64,000 bases of DNA from Undaria pinnatifida (GCA_012845835.1 JABAKD010000016.1:23482573-23546572), one strand, 5' to 3'; positions 10,190 to 19,975 are shown, counted from the stretch's first letter. A program made the numbers and translations. The notes: a model not told the origin generated them from the letters alone.

Positions 10190-10448
10190 AATACTCCACA
10201 CTCCCCCGTGATCGCGACATACATATCGGGTCGTGGACGGGGCCCGCGCTACCAGCGTGGACTGCACCTACCCCACGCTGCTAGAGAAAAATGGGCTGAA
10301 ACAGGGTCTGTATGCCGGAATACGAATCTGTTAAAGAACTCTAGACATTTTTCAGAGCCGTAAAAACAGGTGTTTTTCTTGTGGGCCCTCTTATTACGTG
10401 GAAATAATGCCAGATTCCGCGGACAAATCCAGGAGCAGCGTAAAATGA
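10190..10448 (+). repeat. 290-bp repeat family, forward copy plus start of the next
   Basis: It contains GTGATCGCGAC, ACCAGCGTGGACTG, CCCCACGCTGCTAG, CTGTTAAAGAACTCTAGAC and AGAGCCGTAAAAACAG. From about 10401 the first blocks of a following copy appear (TTCCGCGGACAAA), then the match stops. Confidence 0.65.
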
Positions 10449-12275
10449 CAGCTGGGGAATTCAAGTAGTACGCTTCACATCACAAGGGCCTGTAATGCGA
10501 GGGGCCGGGCGACGAAAGATCGAAAGCGGGGGGGGGGGGAGTTGGCAAGGCTGCAAGTGGCGCGGCAATCGGGGCGTTGAGATGCAACAATTCCCTTGCC
10601 TTATTATGCTGTACAAGTACGAATCCCGTCGTCATCTTTTCCATTTGAATGTTTGTAAATGTGTGGGTCACAATGCTCCGAACCCAACCTGCCTACTTGC
10701 GTCTGAACACAATTTTTAGAACCTTCGGGAACGTTCCGCACGTTCTCCTAGAAAGATCGTCTCTCGGAGCGATGTCGTTATCGCCAACGCTCCGAGCCAC
10801 AAGGAAGGGTACAACATCCCGAGGAACCTCAAGACGTCTTCCCAGACGCTTCCTCAGCTCGTTGCCCGTTGCTTTCGTCCGAGAGGAGTACCAGGGCGCG
10901 ACCTCGCACACCTCTCACACTTCCTTCTGTCCCCATCTCAACCTGAGATTCTGTCTCTTTACCGAGCACGTCTATTCGTCCGGTGATCGTCAACACCGCC
11001 CACATTCTGCGACCGTTGCCTGGGAGGGACGCTTGTACACAAAGCGTTGAAGATTCGCACCTCCCTGCGGTGTTCTCGAGAACCAACCCTTATAAAAATG
11101 TAAAAGAACGATCTACGAACGAGGTAACGCTCGTCTCTTGCTCGTCGTGTGACGGGTGGTGGTACCCGCGTGTGGCAGGTTGCCTCTCGTACTCAGGTAT
11201 ACAGGACATGGTAAATTGATAAAAAAGCATTTCCTGTCCTTGCCGACATCCGTACACATTCCTTCGACAGACGGAAACAAGGGGCATACAGAACGATATG
11301 GTCTTCCGTGATCCTCGAACCAGTCCACGTCGATACATTTGTTTCCCGGACAGCAGCACCACACCTACGTGTATTCCTTTCTGCTCGGAAGAACGTCAAT
11401 ATTTCATCACGCACCAATACAGTTTACGCCTCTTCGGGGCGGCAGCCAAGCGGGACTCATTCACGGCCGAAGGTTGGGCTTCTGCGGTATGGATGGGGTT
11501 CCCTGCGACGACCAAAAAGATACACGCAAACGTTTCAGTTCAAATAACGAGGCTGCAACAACAGCGATTGTTTTTCAAATAATATAGACAGCAGTCAGGC
11601 CTACTGCTGCTGTAGTTACAGAGTAGAACGAACTCTTTATCTACTATACCACCAACCTTAAACTCGTCACATTTGCGCAACCTGAGTGGGAGGTGGGCGT
11701 GCAAACCTGCTCTTCTTTTCGCTGGCTTCGATTGCACCATTGACTCTGTTGACAAATGCGTACCAGGTGGTACTCGTACTTGTCTGTGAACGTACCATTA
11801 TTTATCATTCAGAAAAATAAAGCGCACACAACAAAGATCGGCACACATGGTCACATGCGTACATGGCCAGGCCTCGACCATTTCGCACCGCCAAGAAGAC
11901 AAGAAAGTTCTTCGTACGCTGATGTAGAAACACAGTCAGTCACACGTCCGTCAACATTTAATGGCGGTGCTTGTATCACAAGAGCATACAGATTCGCGGG
12001 TCTTACCTTCACCTGTCTAAAACGGTGTGAGGAACAACAATCGGGGGGCCACCATGTAGCTGGTACATGCAGTCCGCCGCGCTTCTTCTTTGATGGGAGG
12101 GGACCGTGTATGAACGCCAAATAGCTCGCCAATGAAAACACAGTGCCAAGTCTGCCTCTTTTGCCGTTGGCTTCGAGGCGGCCACGCCCTTTTTACTCCC
12201 GTCCCGCCAGAGACAACCTCTTTTCACGGCGATTATTCATCCCACAATCAATGCCATTGGAGCCCCGACGACAAA
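10449..12275. other. no gene recognised
   Basis: This separates the forward and reverse arrays of the 290-bp family. It has many overlapping short frames on both strands without motifs. A run of thirteen Gs lies near 10530. I see no repeat partner elsewhere in the window. Confidence 0.35.
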
Positions 12276-12466
12276 GCGCTCGTTTTTACGGCTCGCTACC
12301 ATGTCTCCATTAATAGTTGTTGTAACAGCCTCGTTGCTGGGGCAGACAAGCACCGAATCATTCTCGCCAGGAGCGTGGGGTGGACACAGCCCACGCTGGT
12401 GGTGCGGTGCCCGCCCGCTGCGCGCTATCTGGCGATCACAGGGGAGTGTGTAGTGTTTCGATCATG
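12276..12466 (-). repeat. 290-bp repeat family, reverse copy
   Basis: On the - strand it matches the forward copies. On the + strand it shows GTAACAGCCTCGTTGCTGG, AGCGTGGGGTGGACACAGC with CCACGCTGG after it, and GTGTTTCGATC. The central inverted repeat is intact here. Confidence 0.7.
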
Positions 12467-12540
12467 AGTGATTAATCTTTAACTGGCGGTTTGTACGGAG
12501 GAAATCAGAATCATCATACATAATATTATAACAATTAAAA

Positions 12541-12676
12541 TACACTCCAGCTGTGAGATCGAATATTTTGTCGAAACTCATATAGACTATACCCGTAATA
12601 CGCGCGATCGGAGTATCACACACAGCTTGCAAAGATGAGTTTCGACAGAATATTCGATCTCACAGCTGGAGTGCAT
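12541..12676. mobile_element. hairpin MITE with 39-bp inverted arms
   Basis: The arms 12543-12581 and 12635-12673 are reverse complements with one mismatch in 39 bp. They start CACTCCAGCTGTGAGATCG. The 53-nt loop contains CGTAATACGCGCGATCGG and TATCACACACAGCTTGC. A TA dinucleotide adjoins the left end and lies one base pair beyond the right. The right arm plus loop recur at 13197, 14800 and 61359, so the left arm looks like an inverted partial copy. It has no coding capacity. Confidence 0.8.
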
Positions 12677-12689
12677 AGAGGTACGACAA

Positions 12690-12940
12690 CATAAGCACTA
12701 TTATTGCTGTTTGTACGGCTCGAAAAATGTCTCGAGTCTTTCACAGCCTCGTTACTGGGTAGACAGCCACCGATTCAGCTCATTTCTTCGCTAGCTTCGT
12801 GGAGTGGGCGCAGCCCACACTGGGTCGCGCTTTCCCGTGATCGCGGGTTGGTGGCAAGTGTTTCTTCTATCTCGAGTGGATCTTTACAACAAACTGTCCG
12901 CGGAATTCAGTATTCATCCCACATAAATTTGAGGCCCCTC
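12690..12940 (-). repeat. 290-bp repeat family, reverse copy
   Basis: It contains TGTACGGCTCG, ATGTCTCGAGTCTTT, CAGCCTCGTTACTGGG, a decayed central inverted repeat (TTCGTGGAGTGGGCGC), GATCGCGGG, CTCGAGTGG, ACAACAAACTGTCCGCGG and ATTCATCCCACAT. Confidence 0.7.
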
Positions 12941-13192
12941 GAGGAAGCACTCGGTTTTACCACACTGTTGATGTCTCGAGTTCTTTAACACACTCGTATT
13001 CCGGCATACAGTCGCCGATTCGGCACATTGTGCTAGCAGCGTGGGGTGGGCACATCCCACGCTGGTGGTGCAGCACCGACCCGCGGCGCGCTCCCTCGCG
13101 ATCGCGGGGGGGGGGGCGATTGTTTCGATCTCGAGTGGTTTTTACAATAACAAACTGTTTGTCTGCGAAATTGGGAATGTATACCGCATAAT
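12941..13192 (-). repeat. 290-bp repeat family, reverse copy
   Basis: Tandem with the preceding copy. The central inverted repeat AGCGTGGG / CCCACGCT is intact (near 13037-13064). It is followed by GCGATCGCGGGGGG and ACAAACTGTTTGTC. Confidence 0.7.
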
Positions 13193-13196
13193 TAAA

Positions 13197-13279
13197 ACCC
13201 GTAATACGCGCGATCGGAGTATCACACACAGCTTGCAAAAATGTATTCGATCTCACAGCTGGAGTGTATTATTTTTTTT
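13197..13279 (+). repeat. CTCCAGCTGTGAG repeat family, internally deleted copy
   Basis: It carries CCCGTAATACGCGCGATCGG, TATCACACACAGCTTGC and ATTCGATCTCACAGCTGG in the same order as the loop and right arm of the hairpin element. About 12 bp between the second and third blocks are missing. A T-rich tail follows. It sits between two copies of the 290-bp family. Confidence 0.75.
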
Positions 13280-13299
13280 TTATAATTAGTCTAGTCTAG

Positions 13300-13560
13300 A
13301 GGCCTCACAAAAAAAATACTCGTTTTTAGGACACTGTAGATGCCTGGAGCACGCTCGTACTCCGGCAGAGAGCGGCCGATTCAGCCCGTTGTTTCGCTAG
13401 CAGCGTGGGGCAACCATAACCCACGCTGGTGATGTGGTGCCAGCCCGGGGCGCGCTCTATCGCGATCGCGAGGGGGTGGCAAGGATTAACGACCTCGAGT
13501 GGTAATTTTTACAACAAAGGGTTTGTTCGCGTAATTCCTAATGTATACCAGGTAGACTAG
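13300..13560 (-). repeat. 290-bp repeat family, reverse copy
   Basis: It contains ATGCCTGGAGCACGCTCG, AGCGTGGGGCAACCATAACC with CACGCTGG after it (central inverted repeat intact), ATCGCGATCGCGAGGG and ACCTCGAGTGG. Confidence 0.7.
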
Positions 13561-13586
13561 TCTCAAGCATTTACTTGCCTTTTAAT

Positions 13587-13925
13587 AGAGGCACGACCAC
13601 AAAAAAGCACTACTACTGCTTGTACGACTCGCGACAATGTCTCGAGTCTGTAACAGCCTCGTTACTGGGCAGGCAGCCACCGATCCAGCCAGTTTTTTGG
13701 CAGCCGCTTGGGGGGGGGCACAACCCACGCTGGCGATGCGTTGCCGGCCCGCTGCGCGCCCTCTAGGGCGCGGGGGGAGGGGGGGGGGGGGGGGGGGGTG
13801 GAGGGGGGGGGGGGGGGGGAGAGGGGGGGGGGGGGAGGGGCGGGGGGGGGCAAGCTTTTCGTTCTGGAGTGTTAATTTGCGAAAGTTCTTTTAGGGAGAA
13901 ACTCGGAATTCATTCGTAAACCCAA
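13587..13925 (-). repeat. 290-bp repeat family, reverse copy with poly-G expansion
   Basis: It has the usual blocks ATGTCTCGAGTCTGTAACAG, CAGCCTCGTTACTGGGCAG and CCACGCTGGCGATGCG. The short GCGATCGCGGGG block of other copies is replaced by a long G tract (13768-13852), which accounts for the greater length. Confidence 0.7.
13768..13852 (+). repeat. poly-G/GGGGA tract
   Basis: Roughly 80 bp are almost only G with single A, T or C interruptions. It would form G-quadruplex structures on the + strand and is probably an unstable expansion of the G run already present in this repeat family. Assembly length here is doubtful. Confidence 0.8.
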
Positions 13926-14293
13926 ATGGTTCACAAAACTGACGGGGCCAATAGCTCGCCGACTGGAAAGCGACCTTATGGCAAGTTGTCTTTGCCGCAA
14001 AGGTATCAAGGTGACGTTGAAAATGCGAGGTTGTGCTCATATCTCCTTCAAATCATGTACCAGGTATATGCATATTCTGAGACAAAAAAAGCAATCGATG
14101 GAATCTCCCAAATCTCCTCGAATTCGTGGTTGGTTGATCGCACATTGCTCTCGGAGTATTTTATAACTAATTTTCAAAGACGATTATTCTTTGTTTTTCT
14201 TTGCTGGATTATGATTCTTTCTTTTTCCTCCTTTTATTCTGATGTTCTCCCTAGTTGCAAAGCGTTGATAGCGCGTTTTGACCGTACTCTTAG

Positions 14294-14701
14294 TGTTGTC
14301 GTTATTTTCTCACATTAACTCTTGTCAAAAATCTAGAGTCCGTGGTCACACAAAGGTGCTGGAGCCCTAGGAGGATCGGAAAAACCAAGTGAAATCATAA
14401 TTCGTCAGGGAAATACTACGCTTTCCCGCCTAAAAACGCACGATACGGAAAAAGGCGCACAAGTGAAAAGGTCAAATGTGCAAACTGAACTCACATGGCC
14501 GCGGGTATCCACTCAACTACAGAATAGAGTTCACCCGTCCCCACAACTAACCAACTCGCGGCTACAAACTACAGCGGTCGGGCTGCCTGCACCGTACGAA
14601 CCGCACGGTAATCGTGAGTATAGACGAACGCGCCTGCTGTCTGGAGTGCTGTCAGAGTGACGACCCGCGGGCATGCAGTGAAACAAGAGCAATGGAACCA
14701 A
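14294..14701 (+). repeat. 408-bp dispersed repeat, uninterrupted copy (empty site)
   Basis: This matches 24088-24365 joined to 25257-25397 closely along its whole length. It begins TGTTGTC and ends GGAACCA, so it has TG...CA termini and could be a solo LTR. I found no primer-binding site, polypurine tract or target duplication beside it. Bases 14565-14572 (CAAACTAC) are the undisturbed version of the target site used by the 891-bp insertion in the other copy. Confidence 0.75.
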
Positions 14702-14799
14702 CAAAAATAGTATGTACGGTCAGTGTACATCTATACTGCAGTATCCGGTACACTCCATTGCATAACCACTCATTGCTGTATACTCTTCAAATATATTAC

Positions 14800-14913
14800 A
14801 AAAAATGAAAATCCACTCCACCAGCTGTGAGATCGAACATTTTGTCGAAACTCATCTTTGCAAGCTGTGAGTGCTACTCCGATCGCGTGTATTACGGGTT
14901 GTGTGTCCTCATT
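14800..14913 (-). repeat. CTCCAGCTGTGAG repeat family, full-length copy
   Basis: Reverse-complement copy of the 61359-61468 repeat: TTTTTCAT-type end, CCAGCTGTGAGATCGAAC, GTCGAAACTCATCTTTGCAA, a degenerate CGATCGCGTGTATTACGGG and GTGTGTCCTCAT. The two copies define the family at about 110 bp. Confidence 0.75.
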
Positions 14914-16356
14914 AAGGATGTAGGTCGGCAACTATATCATATACTATATCTTAAATTTCACCAGAATATGGTATAATGTTACCTGTATAATGCAGGTATA
15001 CGACGGACAGCTAGAACAGGGGGTCCCACATACATTTTGTTTTTTCAGAATGGATGAAACTCAAACTAAAAGACCTACTATCATGGGAACATTTTGAGCG
15101 ATTTTTTTCTGGTGATTATGTTTGTAACTTTGAGGCTCCAGAAATAACTGCATCGGAAATAGGGGTTGTCCATTTATTAGTCTATGCCTTCTGCTTTTTT
15201 GGAAAGTGGTTTGCTCACCATACTTCCAACAACTTCACATACCAGTTACAAGTACTGCATTCTGGCATACATGAAAATTCAGTTTTTCTGGAAGGACAGA
15301 AAAACGACTTCTACCGTCGTCTCGCCAATCCCATCATACGTAGGTCGTAATTGAATACCAAAATACCATTTGTCAGGTGTAATATACAGTTGTAGTCTCG
15401 TATATCAACGTGCAAACAAGAATAATTCGCGTGTACCTGTGACCTGGTGGCAGATGTTATCACTAGCTACCATAGTACGCATAATTCTAACGCTTCGTAC
15501 GTTCAAAATTCGTACTTCCATCCCAACTTTGAATATACGTCCAAACGACATCATATGCATATGTACCATTTTGATTTTTTTGCCTAGTCCGTCCCTTTTT
15601 CTCCGCCGGCGCAGAGTTTTTTTGTGTGCTTTCTTCTGCAATGCGATCAGACTACCCGTCGGTATATTATCAGCCGTGTGCCGGGCTCATGGGACGTCCG
15701 TGGCGCGAGCTATGGCCGCGGAAAGCCGCCGAGACTGGCTCTATTTTGCGGGGTATGAGACACTTCTGTCCCCGGGCAACCACACACTAGACGTATTTAA
15801 GCCTCGAGGTTAGGTCATAAGTACTTCCAACTGGAAGAGCTAGGCCATTCAATATTTCGACCTTAAACGCATAAAAAAAACACCATATGTCTAAAACTCG
15901 AAATAGTGGTCTCTTTCAGTACGCATAAAAAGGAAAGCCGAGGGAAGATCAAACTACTTGAAAATAGACTATGATATTTCTGCACTACTCCAGACGCAGA
16001 TGGCAAGACGAGGATTTATGTCATGAGTCAGCACATGAGTGGGTGGAAACTTCGAGAAAGACCCTCCCCTGCCCATGCTGTGCGAGCTTGAACAAACGGC
16101 CAAAACAAATAACTGGTGCCTGGCAAAAACATTGAGTGCTTCGTACTCCATACTCGCTTCATATGTAGGATACCTCGCAGGCGTCTGCCGCCTTCGGTGT
16201 GCCTCAGTGTGGCAGTCAGTACAGCAGCACAGCAGGACTGGCCCTCAACCCGGTTCAATTTCCACCCTCGAAATGTAGGCATCCGTCTGATGTTTCCTCG
16301 AGCTTTTGTCGTCTGAAATGCTGTTGTTTGCTGGAAAATACTCGGAAAATTGCTTC
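14914..16356. other. no gene recognised
   Basis: AT-rich to 15600, then mixed composition. A 98-codon + strand frame at 15054-15350 has protein-like composition but no motif. Nothing else rises above background. Confidence 0.35.
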
Positions 16357-16396
16357 AAATATGCACTTGGGCCAAAATGTGCCCAAGTGCATATTT
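16357..16396 (+). other. perfect 16-bp hairpin
   Basis: AAATATGCACTTGGGC (16357-16372) is followed after an 8-nt loop by its exact reverse complement (16381-16396). It lies in non-coding DNA about 400 bp before the OTU gene pair. It could be the centre of a small MITE or an RNA hairpin; no longer flanking inverted repeats were seen. Confidence 0.7.
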
Positions 16397-16670
16397 TGGG
16401 AAAATCCACATCTCACCGTGGTCTGCCGTGGTCGATAAAATAGACCTATTTTGTAGACATTTAAAAGACGATAGGGCTTAATTTGGTTTAGAGCCTAAAA
16501 TATAGGCATATCGTCAGGCTTAAATACGTCTACTACACACACGGTGGAACTTTAGTCCTCGCACGTACATCGGGGTGGCATCAAAATGTATTTGCGAGAG
16601 AATTTTCCGGCGCTGCTAGACGCGGGCGCGGTGTATATATACCCGCTGCAACGACGTGAACTATGTCATT

Positions 16671-17163
16671 ACTGTGAGTTCTCCCTCACAATTGACACGG
16701 TGGTTACCATACAGCAGTAGCGAAACCTGTATAAAGAGATATAAAGTAGTAACACAACCCAAGCAAAAGTAACGATGTGCACACAACAGACCATATCGGC
16801 AACAAACATCGGTATAAGCACGCGGGGAAAAATACTGGACACAGAAAACAAACAACAAATTGACACCAATGATTCCTCTAACAAACAGCAGCGACAGCAG
16901 TACAAACCCATCAGACAGCGAAAATGATCAAGACAACAACAGCGGCAACAATAACAATTCTGGTCAATGGTCCATTATTCCCGAGATTGGTGATGGTGCA
17001 TGTTTATTAAGATGTATCTCGCGTCGTGTGCACAACAACCCAGCTTTACATCACATCGTCCGTGCACATATTATTGCCCACATCACAACCAATTTGTACA
17101 CCGTTATCCCAGGATCAGGTTTCAACACTTTCCACGACAGCATCTTAGCTGGAGCAAATCAAG
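16671..17163 (+). pseudogene. OTU protease gene, 5' duplicate: frameshifted and truncated
   Basis: This is a tandem duplicate of 17322-17810 including the TATA-like promoter region. Its ATG is at 16775. A 4-bp insertion in the Ser/Asn-rich segment (AACAAACAGC here, AACAGC in the partner) shifts the frame and ends the original product at a TGA shortly after. The OTU core with GDGACLLRC remains open in the shifted frame. At 17163 the copy stops: the sequence after AATCAAG differs from the intact gene, so the second half of the domain with the catalytic His is missing. It is most likely a dead duplicate. Confidence 0.85.
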
Positions 17164-17321
17164 GTCATGTAGATAATAAAGAATCATTTGTCGGTGTAGA
17201 CAATATATTTTTCTGAACGGAACAAACAACGCCAACGTGCCCGAAAAAGTTCAGTTTGTCTTGCAAAGTTCCGTCAGCAGCACCACCAGCAAGCAGCACG
17301 TAGTCCATAGACTCTAAGTTT
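17164..17321 (-). other. unrelated insert between the OTU copies, possibly coding on the - strand
   Basis: The 158 bp between the two duplicates is not part of the OTU gene. On the - strand it stays open for about 50 codons (for example DYVLLAGGAADGTLQDKLNF). I do not recognise it. It may be a captured fragment of another gene brought in by the rearrangement that truncated the first copy. Confidence 0.35.
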
Positions 17322-17380
17322 ACTGTGAGTTCTCCCTCACAATTGACACGGTGGTTACCATACAGCAGTCGCGAAACCTG

Positions 17381-17400
17381 TATAAAGAGATATAAAGTAG
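17381..17400 (+). promoter_or_regulatory. TATA-like boxes upstream of the OTU gene
   Basis: TATAAAGAGATATAAAG lies 45 to 29 bp before the ATG at 17426 and is conserved in the duplicate at about 16730. The initiation site would have to be very close to the ATG, so the 5' leader is short or the real core promoter lies further up. The assignment rests on sequence resemblance only. Confidence 0.4.
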
Positions 17401-17425
17401 CAACACAACTCAAGCAAAAGTAACG

Positions 17426-18073
17426 ATGTGCACACAACAGACCATATCGGCAACAAACATCGGTATAAGCGCGCGGGGAAAAATACTGGACACAGAAAAC
17501 ACACAACAAATTGACACCAATGATTTCTCTAACAGCAGCGACAGCAGTACAAACCCATCAGACAGCGAAAATGATCAAGACAACAACAGCGGCAACAATA
17601 ACAATTCTGGTCAATGGTCCATTATTCCCGAGATTGGTGATGGTGCATGTTTATTAAGATGTATCTCGCGTCGTGTGCACAACAACCCAGCTTTACATCA
17701 CATCGTCCGTGCACATATTATTGCCCACATCACAACCAATTTGTACACCGTTATCCAAGGATCAGGTTTCAACACTTTCCACGACAGCATCTTAGCTGGA
17801 GCAAATCAAGAACTTGTGGAAGTCGCTGGATCTCAACCTACTACATATTCGAGTGTTGAAGAGTATCTCCACTTCATGTCACAGCCTTACGCATATGCTA
17901 CAAACGTAGAATTAGTTGCTGCCACGCAGTTATACGGAGTGGACTTTCGAATAACTTATCACACCGAGCCTCAGCAATATCCCAACCCTCCTCCTCGAAA
18001 AGTCTGTGATATCATATTATATTATCCACATCCTTTCCACTACCCATCCCTCCGATATACACCTTCTGCATAA
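17426..18073 (+). CDS. OTU-family cysteine protease (likely deubiquitinase)
   Basis: A single uninterrupted frame of 215 codons. Residues 34-64 are Ser/Asn/Asp-rich and probably disordered. The OTU signature starts at EIGDGACLLRCIS (residues 69-81): Asp72 and Cys75 fit the D-G-x-C active-site motif (usually GDGNCLFRA). Residues 145-178 (EEYLHFMSQ, then NVELVAATQLYGVDFRI) match the Y-x-x-M and EL-x-A-x-x-L-Y regions of the family. HPFHYPSL near the C-terminus supplies the expected His205. The catalytic residues are thus all present. OTU proteins cleave ubiquitin or polyubiquitin; some are also carried by transposable elements. The ATG chosen is conserved in the broken duplicate. No signal peptide or membrane segment is visible. 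A 58-bp satellite begins 226 bp downstream. Substrate and role are unknown. Confidence 0.82.
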   Translation: MCTQQTISATNIGISARGKILDTENTQQIDTNDFSNSSDSSTNPSDSENDQDNNSGNNNNSGQWSIIPEIGDGACLLRCISRRVHNNPALHHIVRAHIIAHITTNLYTVIQGSGFNTFHDSILAGANQELVEVAGSQPTTYSSVEEYLHFMSQPYAYATNVELVAATQLYGVDFRITYHTEPQQYPNPPPRKVCDIILYYPHPFHYPSLRYTPSA

Positions 18074-18299
18074 ATACTTCATCATCAGTTAGTTGTAGTC
18101 ATTCGACTTGCGTCGCCCCCGGGAGGCACGTGTCCACCTCCCGAAGGGGAACCTTGTAGACAAGTACGCGATTGAAGAGGACACCAATATTTACTTTGTT
18201 TTTTTTTGTTCTTCGGCGGATGGGGAACAATACATGTTTAGCCAAGTGCATTTTGGTGTTAAGGGCAGGAGTGTTTTGTCACACTTGACTGGTGGCTCG
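18074..18299 (+). other. short coding-like stretch between OTU gene and satellite
   Basis: One + strand frame gives a protein-like run (KYAIEEDTNIYFVFF, then SSADGEQYMFSQVHFGVK) that leads straight into the 58-bp satellite. I do not recognise it and see no splice sites, so it may be the remains of a gene into which the satellite expanded. Confidence 0.2.
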
Positions 18300-18705
18300 C
18301 TGCGCGAGAAGGCACTTGACGATCGTCGGGAGTGGCGGAATGTTTTACAATATTTGACTGCGCGAGAAGTAACTTGGCGATCGTCGGGAGTGGCGGAATG
18401 TTTTACAACATTTGACTGCGCGAGAAGGCACTTGGCGATCGTCGGGAGTGGCTGAAAGATTTTTCACACTGGAATGCGCGAGAAGGCACTTGGCGATCGT
18501 CGGGAGTGGCTGAATGATTGTTCACACTAGACTGCGCTAGAAGGCACTTGGCGATCGTCGGGAGTGGCTGAATGTTTTTTCACACTGGACTGCGCGAGAA
18601 GGCACTTGGCGATCGTCGGGAGTGGCGGAATGTTTTGTCGTACTTGACTGCGCGAGAAGGCACTTGGCGATGGTCGGGAGTGGCGGAGTGTTTGGTCGGC
18701 GACTT
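18300..18705 (+). repeat. 58-bp satellite, seven units
   Basis: Units begin at 18300, 18358, 18416, 18474, 18532, 18590 and 18648, exactly 58 bp apart. The core is GCGCGAGAAGGCACTTGGCG followed by ATCGTCGGGAGTGGC. The palindrome CGATCG is kept in six of seven units. Since 58 is not a multiple of three, frames through it change from unit to unit and the array is non-coding. Confidence 0.92.
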
Positions 18706-18949
18706 TCGCTTTGAGGCGGAGAATGTCACCGATAGGTTGCTCGTACTTAGTCCCCTGTAAAGGGAACAGCAGAATTTGGCTAGGAAGGCCGCATGGTGTG
18801 ATGGCAAAGTGCGCATGGGTTACGTTGTACGCAGGTAACCTGGTGTAGGATGTAACGTGCTGAAAGACACGAACACTTTTTACAGGACGCACAGCCGTAG
18901 CTGGAGACGCAGTCTAGACTACATGCATAAGAGATGATGCATACACAGG

Positions 18950-19268
18950 TGATGGAAGGGATTCGAACTGCAGAAACGCTGGAGGAAGGTGAGGTAGTAT
19001 GGCAGATTCGAACACGTGCGCGTATCCTACACACGCAAACACACAGGAGTACTACTGCTGCGCTACACATGTCATAGTCTAAACATGTATGTAGTGTACT
19101 ACACACACAGACATCGAGAGCTGTGTGCAAACCGCTGTACACACCTGCATCCACAGGTGGTGATGGAAGGGATTTGTACCGCAGGAACGCTGGAGGAAGG
19201 TGAGGTAGTATGGCAGGGGTTCGAACACGTACGCGCATCGTACACACACAAACACACAGGAGTACTAC
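18950..19268 (+). repeat. tandem repeat array, left part (GATGGAAGGGATT units)
   Basis: Two units (from about 18950 and 19161) share GATGGAAGGGATT, ACGCTGGAGGAAGGTGAGGT, AGTATGGCAG and TTCGAACACGT, then a CACACAGGAGTACTAC block. The array continues at 21379 after the inserted LTR element. The first unit reads GAGTACTACTGCTGCGC near 19050 and shows the sequence without the insertion. Confidence 0.75.
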
Positions 19269-19975
19269 TATTACGGATGAGGAGGCTAGGGATAGAGGTG
19301 GATCCGATGCCTATGTGGGTCTGAGTGGTCTCTAGCCATTCATGCGGCAGGACCCTAAGTTTTGTGTGCATTGTACAGAGAGGAAGGTGCCAGGGACCCA
19401 GCCTACAATGCACTGCTACCGACGACTGATTCTACGAAAGCCCCCCCCCAAAACCAGCGATTTTCTTTAACGAACTTTTCATTACTGCTCGACACAAGGA
19501 AGGATGCTATCGAAAAAAAGTATCCATATATTTCCTTGTGAGCGAAGGTCTAATGATCGACGACGTCGGGGTGTCGAGGGACACCGTATTTAAGGAGATA
19601 CGAACGGGAGCTGGTTTTTAAACCGGCGATTTCGTTAAAGAAAAGTTGGGGGGGCTACCGTAGAACGACTCCGACCTGATGATAGCAGCCTCCCGATCGG
19701 TACCGAGTTCGGTGGTTGAGCCTGAACAGCGGTAGTGTAAGCCTTGAAGGTGGCTTGTGAGAAGGAGTAGAAGGTCACCGGTCGTGGATGCGGTATTCGC
19801 TTTGTGGATTATTGCTAACTCAGGGCAAGCAACGGAGTACAGAGCAGAGGGAGGTGAGGAACCAGTCGCTCCCAGACGGGGACCCCGCAAGACGGACCAT
19901 ACTGCTAGTACCTATTGGGACTAGCGCATTCCCAAAAGTGCAACTCCTATCAACCGTAACAATGTAACCGTAACA
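19269..19975 (-). repeat. 3' LTR, interrupted by a MITE
   Basis: It matches the LTR at 20924-21378 from end to end. Its 707 bp equal 455 plus a 248-bp MITE and a 4-bp target duplication. Confidence 0.9.
19424..19671. mobile_element. 248-bp MITE inserted in the LTR, CGAC target duplication
   Basis: The flanking tetramer CGAC occurs at 19420-19423 and 19672-19675; the other LTR has it once, in CTACCGACCTG near 21080. The left end is GACTGATTCTACGAAAGCCC and the right end on the other strand is GAGTCGTTCTACGGTAGCCC, both then continuing with Cs. Further in, both sides contain TTTCTTTAACGAA. There is no ORF. It is a non-autonomous DNA transposon that arrived after the retrotransposon. Confidence 0.92.
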
